From Nakamurella alba (GTDB lineage: Bacteria; Actinomycetota; Actinomycetes; Mycobacteriales; Nakamurellaceae), in NCBI RefSeq assembly GCF_009707545.1, contig NZ_WLYK01000001.1:1-64000 (forward strand): DNA of 64,000 bases, written 5' to 3'. The notes under the pieces were generated by a model. The model was not told the DNA's origin. It saw only the letters and a list, made by a program, of their open reading frames with translations, and ran no database searches. Below, in pieces: positions 58,630 to 64,000 of this stretch. How positions within the stretch are numbered: the first letter of the stretch is position 1; each line of letters begins with the position of its first letter. The translations under genes and the position numbers were made by a program.

Positions 58630-58769
58630 TCCGCCGTTGTCGGATTCCCCCACGGGGCCGACCCCGCCGGGCCGTGCTGCGACGGAGTCCGGGCAGAATC
58701 GGGGTCGGGCGACTGATCCGGTGCCCACGCGCATCGACGAGGGGGCACCGTGACATCGCGAGGAGCACT

Positions 58770-59846
58770 GTGACATCGCCGGCCGAAGCCTTGACCTTCC
58801 CGCGCGGGCCGTCGTGGGACAACCGTCTTGCGCTGGCGCCGCTGACGAACACCCAGAGCCATCCGGACGGGAGCCTCTCCGACGACGAGTACGAGTGGCT
58901 GGTGGCCAGGGCGCGGGGCGGGTTCGGGATGGCCCGGACCTGCGCGGCCTTCATCTCGCCGTCGGGGCAGGCCTGGGCCGGCCAGCTCGGGGTCGCCGGC
59001 GACCGGCACCTCCCGGGCCTGCGCAGGCTCGCCGACGGCCTGTCCGCAGCGGGAGCGCGGTCCGTCGTGCAGTTGCACCACGGTGGCATCCGGGCCGACC
59101 CGGCGCTGACCGGTCTGCCGCTGGTCGGGCCGTGGGTGAAGCCCGGGTCGGCGATGACGGCGATGAGCACCGACGACATCACCCGGGCAGTGGCCGACTT
59201 TGCCTCCGCGGCCCGGCTGGCCGAGCAGGCCGGGTTCGACGGCGTGGAGGTGCACGGCGCACACGGCTACCTGCTCGGACAGTTCCTGGATGCCCGGCGC
59301 AACCACCGCGACGACGGCTACGGCGGTTCCTTCGAGAACAGGATGCGCGTGTACGTCGAGGTGCTGGAGGAGATCCGGCGGGTTACCGTCCCGGAATTCC
59401 AGGTGGGACTTCGGATCTCGCCGGAGGGATACGGAGTCACGCTGGACGAGGGACGGGAGCTCGCCCGGCTGATGCTGGCGTCCGGGCTGCTCGACTACCT
59501 GGACGTCTCGTTGTGGGACGTGTTCGCCGGATCCCGGTTCGGGGACCACGGGCTGCTCATCGATCACTTCGTCGACCTGCCCCGGCACGGCACCCGGCTC
59601 GGGGTGGCCGGGAAGGTCCTCTCCCGGGCGGACGTCGACTGGTGCCTGGACCGCTCCGTCGACTTCGTCGGAGTCGGCTTCGGTGGGGTGCTGCATCACG
59701 ACTTCGCCCGAAAGGTACTGCAGGACAACGACTTCGTCCCGCTCTCGCCGCCGGTGGCGGCGGACCACCTGCGCGGCGAGTTCCTTTCGCCGGTCTTCGT
59801 CGACTACATCGACCAGAACTGGCCCGACTTCGTCGCCAAGGGCTGA
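58770..59846 (+). CDS. NADH:flavin oxidoreductase (Old Yellow Enzyme family)
   Basis: This 358-residue FMN TIM-barrel enzyme has LAPLTNTQS (FMN-binding N-terminus), VVQLHHGG (substrate-binding HH), and the diagnostic GVEVHGAHGYLLGQFLDARRNHRDDGYGGSFENRMR. GKVLSRADVDWCL to GVGFGGVLHHDFARK binds the FMN phosphate. It would reduce an activated C=C or C=N bond with NAD(P)H. The start is the GTG at 58770 with AGGAG five bases upstream; an identical TGACATCGC follows the GTG at 58750, an earlier start that lacks an RBS. It is a single-gene unit. Confidence 0.92.
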   Translation: MTSPAEALTFPRGPSWDNRLALAPLTNTQSHPDGSLSDDEYEWLVARARGGFGMARTCAAFISPSGQAWAGQLGVAGDRHLPGLRRLADGLSAAGARSVVQLHHGGIRADPALTGLPLVGPWVKPGSAMTAMSTDDITRAVADFASAARLAEQAGFDGVEVHGAHGYLLGQFLDARRNHRDDGYGGSFENRMRVYVEVLEEIRRVTVPEFQVGLRISPEGYGVTLDEGRELARLMLASGLLDYLDVSLWDVFAGSRFGDHGLLIDHFVDLPRHGTRLGVAGKVLSRADVDWCLDRSVDFVGVGFGGVLHHDFARKVLQDNDFVPLSPPVAADHLRGEFLSPVFVDYIDQNWPDFVAKG

Positions 59847-60229
59847 GCCGGGGACGCCCGCCGCCACCGACTCCTTCCGCGGCCCCACGGGTGCACGTTG
59901 CCGGAACCGCGGGCGTGCGTTCCCCGGGAAGGGGTGTACCGACAGGGCACCCCTGGGAGGCCTTGCACTCCTGCGGTCGACCCTAGGATGGACACCGTGG
60001 ACCACAGCACAGACGGGATGGCCCGGTTCCGCCCCGACGGGCCGGCAACCAGGACCCGCCCTGATCCGAGCTCCGGGGGCTGAGGACGCGGGAGCGCCCA
60101 CCTCGCCACGCGCGCCGTCCATCCAGATCTGCCACCCCGCCGACCGTCTCGCGCCGGCACTCTGTCGGTCCACGCCTCGCCACCGGCGACCGGTCACGAC
60201 CGGTCGCCGCCATCCGAAGGAGAAACACC
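59847..60229 (+). other. 383-base gene-free region before the alcohol dehydrogenase gene
   Basis: No supported gene lies here. A weak promoter may be TTGCAC (59963-59968) with TAGGAT (59984-59989), spacer 15. AAGGAG precedes the ATG at 60230. I see no other structure that I trust. Confidence 0.4.
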
Positions 60230-61279
60230 ATGTCCACCGTGCATGCCTGGGCGGCCCCGTCCGCGACCGAACCGCTCGTGCCGGTCACCATCGAGCGGCG
60301 CGCCGTCGGCGCGACCGATGTGCTGATCGCCATCCGGTACGCCGGCATCTGCCACTCCGACATCCACACCGTGCGCGGCGACTGGGGGCCGGTCACCTAT
60401 CCGCAGGTCGTCGGTCACGAGATCGTCGGCGAGGTCGTCGAAGTCGGCCCCGACGTGACCAAGTACGCCGTGGGCGACCGCGTCGGTGTCGGCTGCATGG
60501 TCAACTCCTGCCGGGAGTGCGACAACTGCCGCGCCGGGATGGAGAACTACTGCCTGAAGGGCAACACACAGACCTACAACGCGGTCGACCGGGACGGCAC
60601 GATCACCCAGGGCGGGTACTCCACCCATGTCGTGGTCGACCAGGACTTCGTGCTCCGGGTGCCGGAGTCCATCAGCTACGAGGCCGCGGCGCCGCTGCTC
60701 TGCGCCGGCATCACCACCTACTCGCCGCTGGCGCACTGGAAGGCCGCGCCCGGCAAGCGGGTCGCGGTGGTCGGCATGGGCGGCCTGGGACACATGGCGG
60801 TCAAGATCGCCCACGCGATGGGTGCCGAGGTCACCGTGCTGTCGCAGTCGCTGTCCAAGCAGGACGACGGATTCCGGTTCGGCGCCGACAACTACGCCGC
60901 CACCAGTGATCCCGAGACTTTCGAGAAGCTGGCCAACCACTTCGACATCATCGTCAACACCGTCTCCGCGCCGATCGACGTGCAGCGCTACCTCGGTCTG
61001 CTGCGGCTGGACGGCGCCCTGGTCAACGTCGGTGCCCCGCCGGAGCCGCTGCCGGTGCAGGTGTTCTCGCTGTTCCGCAACCGGCTCACCTTCGCCGGCT
61101 CGAGCATCGGGTCGATCGCCGAGACCCAGGAGATGCTCGACTTCTGCGCCGAGCACGGCATCGCTCCCGAGGTCGAGCTGATCGGCGCGGAGCAGATCAA
61201 CGACGCCTACGAGCGTGTGCTCTCCAGCGACGTCCGCTATCGGTTCGTCATCGACACCGCCACCATCGGCGCTGCCTGA
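60230..61279 (+). CDS. Zinc-dependent alcohol dehydrogenase (YahK/cinnamyl-alcohol type)
   Basis: This 349-residue medium-chain dehydrogenase has the catalytic Zn ligands in GICHSDIHT and GHE, four structural Zn cysteines in [15 protein letters not shown], and the NADP-binding [11 protein letters not shown]. Ser-Gln-Ser after the second strand ([10 protein letters not shown]) suggests NADPH preference, as in YahK and AdhC of mycobacteria. It reduces aldehydes to alcohols. AAGGAG precedes the ATG at 60230. It ends at a very strong hairpin and has no operon partner. Confidence 0.94.
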   Translation: MSTVHAWAAPSATEPLVPVTIERRAVGATDVLIAIRYAGICHSDIHTVRGDWGPVTYPQVVGHEIVGEVVEVGPDVTKYAVGDRVGVGCMVNSCRECDNCRAGMENYCLKGNTQTYNAVDRDGTITQGGYSTHVVVDQDFVLRVPESISYEAAAPLLCAGITTYSPLAHWKAAPGKRVAVVGMGGLGHMAVKIAHAMGAEVTVLSQSLSKQDDGFRFGADNYAATSDPETFEKLANHFDIIVNTVSAPIDVQRYLGLLRLDGALVNVGAPPEPLPVQVFSLFRNRLTFAGSSIGSIAETQEMLDFCAEHGIAPEVELIGAEQINDAYERVLSSDVRYRFVIDTATIGAA

Positions 61280-61299
61280 CAGTTCCAGAACCCCGACGG

Positions 61300-61333
61300 C
61301 TCCGGGCCCGACCTGCACAGGTCGGGCCCGGAG
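61300..61333. terminator. Strong hairpin between the alcohol dehydrogenase and glycosyltransferase genes
   Basis: Perfect 16-bp arms (61300-61315 CTCCGGGCCCGACCTG and its complement at 61318-61333) with a two-base CA loop follow the dehydrogenase stop. It should insulate the plus-strand gene from the convergent glycosyltransferases. Confidence 0.85.
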
Positions 61334-61465
61334 TCGTTCCCGGTGGTCCACAGCGCGGGCCGGCACGGTGGCCGCGCCCTGACTCACCTGTACCTACCGG
61401 TTCTCGTTCCCACACACCGATGACCTCCGCCGACCGGGTACCTGGGTGCGACCAGTGAGTGCCCA

Positions 61466-62395
61466 TCAGCGTCCGTACTCCCGCACGGTGACACCGACTG
61501 CGCCGAGCACCATGCCGGCGCCGCTGGCGATCGCGATCCCACCGGTGGCGGTGGCGCCGACCTGTCGCACCAGTACCCCGTGCAGGGCGCGTCCGGAACC
61601 GCGGGCCATCCGGACCAGGCCGCGGACCAGCAACTCCAGGCGGGTGTGCCAGGTCCGTCCGGTGCGCGGCAGTCCGTGGGCGTCCACCCGCAGTTGCAAC
61701 TGGCTCCAGGTGGTGCCGGCCCGGTAGGAACGCCGCAGCATCCAGCCCCGGGTCGCCCGTTCCGTACGGATCGGATCGATGACCACCGCCTCGGTGCACC
61801 AGCGGATGGTGGCGCCCCGGCGGGTCAGCGTGTGCCCGAAGACGGTGTCCTCGCCGCCGAGCAGGCCGAAGTGCTCGTCGAACCGCAGGTCGAGGCCGTG
61901 GATGCGGGCGACGTCGAGCAGCAGGTTGTTCGTCGCTGCACTCGCGACGACCGTTCCGTTCGGCCGCACCGGCTGGTCGAGCGCCCCGCAGGCGAGCACC
62001 CACGGGTCGGTACCGTGCGGGAACTCGACGCGGGCCGGACCGGTGACCGCGGCGCAGTCCCAACGACGCCAGGCCGCGACCAGCGCGAGAAGCCAACCGT
62101 TCTCGGGTATCTCGTCGTCGTCGATGAACACCAGCAGACCGTCGCGGGTGGTGTCGAGGGCCCGGTTCCGGGCCGCGGCGATCCCCGGATGCGGTTCGTG
62201 GACGTAGCGCACCCCGTGGACCGCCCAGTCGCGGGCGAGTGTGCGCACTCCTGCGTCGGGATCGTTGTCCACGACCAGGATCTCGGCCCGGTGGTGCTCC
62301 GTGCCGCGCTTCAGTTCTACCAACTGGTCACGGAGCAGCGGGAGCAGCCGTCGGAGGAAGTCCGGCCGGCAGTAGCTGAGGACGGCCACCACCAC
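61466..62395 (-). CDS. Family 2 glycosyltransferase
   Basis: This 309-residue GT-A fold enzyme begins with VVAVLSYCRPDFLRRLLPLL and has the metal/nucleotide-sugar motif VFIDDDEIPENGWL (DDD). It also has NNLLLDVARIHGLDLRFDEHFGLLGGEDTVFGHTLTRRG, where the acidic GGED is the likely catalytic base region. A C-terminal helix with a hydrophobic stretch (GGIAIASGAGMVLGAVGV) may touch the membrane. The start is the first of three GTG codons (62395). It is the last of three collinear transferase genes; the operon probably makes a cell-surface glycan. Confidence 0.9.
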   Translation of the reverse strand: MVVAVLSYCRPDFLRRLLPLLRDQLVELKRGTEHHRAEILVVDNDPDAGVRTLARDWAVHGVRYVHEPHPGIAAARNRALDTTRDGLLVFIDDDEIPENGWLLALVAAWRRWDCAAVTGPARVEFPHGTDPWVLACGALDQPVRPNGTVVASAATNNLLLDVARIHGLDLRFDEHFGLLGGEDTVFGHTLTRRGATIRWCTEAVVIDPIRTERATRGWMLRRSYRAGTTWSQLQLRVDAHGLPRTGRTWHTRLELLVRGLVRMARGSGRALHGVLVRQVGATATGGIAIASGAGMVLGAVGVTVREYGR

Positions 62396-62432
62396 GGCCG
62401 GCGGTGCGGGAACCGTTTCGCTGCGGTCGATG

Positions 62433-63467
62433 TCAGTTCACCGGGCCGAGTCGCCGGAGACGCCGCTTCCGCTTGGAGGCCGCCCCGTACTCCTGGTAGA
62501 TCAGGCTCGCGCTGCCGACCAGCATCCCGGCGCCGCGAGCCAGGGTGCGCAGGCCTCGGGTCTGGTGGGACGGTGCCGTGAGGACGAGACCGGCGGCGAA
62601 CCGGGTGCCGCCCGCCGCGCACCTGATCAGTCCGCGGCCGATCTGTCGCAACCGGGTGGCGGTGCGACCGAGCACCCGCTCCCGCAGTTCCACCGCCACC
62701 AGGGCTGAGGAGTTGCCGCTGCTGAACGCCCGGCGGACGACCCAGGACCGGGTCATCCGCTCCGCGGGCACGACATCGGTCACGATCGCCGAGTCGCACC
62801 ACACCATCTCGGCGCCGCTCCGGTGCAGGGAGCTGGAGAAGTAGGTGTCATCCGCACCGCTGAGCCCGAACCGGCGGTCGAACCGGAGCCGCAGCGCGTC
62901 CACCTGTCGACGGTCGAGCAGCAGGTTGTTGGTGGCGGCCACCTCGATCCGGGTGCCGGTCGGCAGGCGCCGCCGGTGGAAGAACGCACCGGCGGCGACC
63001 CACGGGTCGAGGTCGCCGACGAACTGCGAGATCACCGGCCCGGCCACCGCGGCCGCCCCGGTGGCGAAGTGCGTCTCCAGCAGCCCGACCAGCCAGCGCG
63101 GGTGCGGGCGCTCGTCGTCGTCGATGAACACCACGATGTCGGCGCCGGTGGTCTCGTCCAGCGCGCGATTGCGGGCGGCAGCGATGCCGGGCGTCGGCTC
63201 CACGACGTAGTGCACCGAGACCCCGGAGGCACGGACGGCGGGACGTCCGCTGCCCGCGGGGTCGTTGTCGACGATCACGATGCCGACGTCCAGCGAACGG
63301 CCGGCCGGCCATCGGTGTCGGGCGGCCTCGTCGGCCTGGGCCGTCAGCAGCGGGAGCACCTCGGCCAGGTCCTGCGGGCGGTGGAAGGTCAGCATGGCGA
63401 TCCGGACCCGGACAGCGGCGGGGCCGGGTGACGGGCGCGGGTCGGCGAGCTCCTCGAGGACGGTCAT
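62433..63467 (-). CDS. Family 2 glycosyltransferase
   Basis: This 344-residue enzyme is clearly paralogous to the next gene downstream: IAMLTFHRPQDLAEVLPLL, GIVIVDNDPAG, PTPGIAAARNRALDETTGADIVVFIDDDERPHPRWLVGLLETHF, NNLLLDRRQVDALRLRFDRRFGLSGADDTYFSSSLHRSGAEM. The DDD and GADD motifs provide metal and catalytic residues. It carries a C-terminal hydrophobic segment (ARGAGMLVGSASLIY) and a basic tail. Its ATG overlaps the stop of the partial transferase upstream (ATGA), so the three genes are co-translated. The sugar donor is unknown. Confidence 0.91.
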   Translation of the reverse strand: MTVLEELADPRPSPGPAAVRVRIAMLTFHRPQDLAEVLPLLTAQADEAARHRWPAGRSLDVGIVIVDNDPAGSGRPAVRASGVSVHYVVEPTPGIAAARNRALDETTGADIVVFIDDDERPHPRWLVGLLETHFATGAAAVAGPVISQFVGDLDPWVAAGAFFHRRRLPTGTRIEVAATNNLLLDRRQVDALRLRFDRRFGLSGADDTYFSSSLHRSGAEMVWCDSAIVTDVVPAERMTRSWVVRRAFSSGNSSALVAVELRERVLGRTATRLRQIGRGLIRCAAGGTRFAAGLVLTAPSHQTRGLRTLARGAGMLVGSASLIYQEYGAASKRKRRLRRLGPVN

Positions 63468-64000
63468 GCCGACCGCCTGCCCACCCGACGCGGGGCCAGG
63501 GCGAGGAGGCCGGTCGCGGCACCCCGGACCAGGTGCACCAGCGACATCGGTGCCTGCAGCAGCTGTCTGCGTCCGCCGCGCCGGTAGATCTCCCAGCTCA
63601 CCGCCGGGGTGCCGAGCACCCAATCGCGTCGCTGACCCCGTGGCACCAACCGGGCGGCGAAACGCAGCCGGTTCCGGGCGTTGTAGAAGTAGTACAGACC
63701 GGACTTCCCCCGACCGGCGCGGGGACGCCGCTGGGTGCCACCCTCGTCGTGGACGACCTCCAGGTCCAGCCGTAGCGCCAGGGTGGCCCCGGCCCGCGCG
63801 GCCCGGACGCTGAAGTCGACGTCCTCCCAGTACATGAAATAGCCGGGGTCGAACCCGCCGATGCGGGTGAACAGGTCGCGGTGCACGGCGAGGCAGGCTC
63901 CCGTCAGCCATCTCTCGGATCCCGCGGGCAGGCGGGCCACTCCCGGTGCGGGCCCGTCGGCGGTGATCACGACCGGGCCCAGGCCGCGGATCCGGCCGTC
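63464..64000 (-). CDS. Family 2 glycosyltransferase (rhamnosyltransferase-like), partial, cut by the window edge
   Basis: 178 C-terminal residues are visible. The frame runs open through the right edge, beginning DGRIRGLGPVVITADGPAPG. The motifs WLTGACLAVHRDLFTRIGGFDPGYFMYWEDVDFSVRAARAG are those of WbbL-type rhamnosyltransferases (acceptor-binding and the ED catalytic pair), and YYFYNARNRLRFAAR is the usual NxR segment. The N-terminal nucleotide-binding half lies outside the window. It leads into two further transferase genes with ATGA coupling, which suggests a polysaccharide or glycolipid assembly locus. Confidence 0.9.
   Translation of the reverse strand, partial: DGRIRGLGPVVITADGPAPGVARLPAGSERWLTGACLAVHRDLFTRIGGFDPGYFMYWEDVDFSVRAARAGATLALRLDLEVVHDEGGTQRRPRAGRGKSGLYYFYNARNRLRFAARLVPRGQRRDWVLGTPAVSWEIYRRGGRRQLLQAPMSLVHLVRGAATGLLALAPRRVGRRSA

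Noticed and set aside
59963-59989. A strong promoter for the alcohol dehydrogenase gene
   Set aside because: The -35/-10 pair has a 15-base spacer and lies about 240 bases upstream, so I mention it only as weak within the intergenic entry.

Overview
The window is a 64 kb stretch of high-GC DNA from an actinomycete. The evidence is the strong G/C bias at third codon positions, frequent GTG and TTG starts, 4-base ATGA/GTGA overlaps between consecutive genes, and many IclR, TetR, LacI and GntR regulators, LLM oxidoreductases, MMPL transporters and TIGR02960-like sigma factors. The genus cannot be fixed from this sequence. There are no rRNA, tRNA, CRISPR, IS or phage genes. It reads as an accessory catabolic and transport region of a free-living heterotroph.

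Layout. 1-2 kb: a small minus-strand operon (sugar acetyltransferase, TetR, DUF2255) followed by an ABM-family gene broken by one nonsense codon. 2-10 kb: a minus-strand catabolic locus (class III CoA-transferase, Fe/phosphonate-type ABC importer, crotonase, enolase-superfamily enzyme, GntR) diverging from an IclR gene. 11.3-24 kb: a plus-strand run of 13 genes, almost all sharing 4-base stop/start overlaps: two Rieske oxygenases, a HicB-like small protein, a nitrilase-like amidase, an SsuABC-type importer, an LLM oxidoreductase, a hydantoin/Asp racemase, a DapA-like aldolase, a cyclic amidohydrolase, an atypical SDR and an IclR regulator. This is the strongest candidate for an undescribed system: oxidative plus hydrolytic breakdown of a cyclic, nitrogen-containing compound, combining the three enzyme classes of hydantoin utilisation with two oxygenases.

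24-38 kb: accessory units. These are a TMEM175-like channel, HxlR plus VOC protein, a drug MFS divergent from TetR, LacI with an orphan sugar-binding protein and a DCXR-like SDR, MMPL plus MerR behind a MerR-type promoter, an ECF sigma factor coupled to an MBL hydrolase, and a 2OG-Fe(II) oxygenase downstream of a second LacI gene. 40-46 kb: an oligopeptide-family ABC importer operon, divergent from that LacI gene and ending in an aldo/keto reductase. 46-51.5 kb: a second aldo/keto reductase, the pntAB transhydrogenase and an SDR.

51.5-64 kb: a LAL-type LuxR regulator with a palindrome over its start codon, an MHS-type MFS, a divergent DUF6790/hydrolase pair with mirrored 30-bp promoter elements, an Old Yellow Enzyme relative, a zinc alcohol dehydrogenase, and three family-2 glycosyltransferases running off the right edge. 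Regulatory dyads and terminators were found by eye. Family calls rest on motifs and recall of family sequences, not on database searches.
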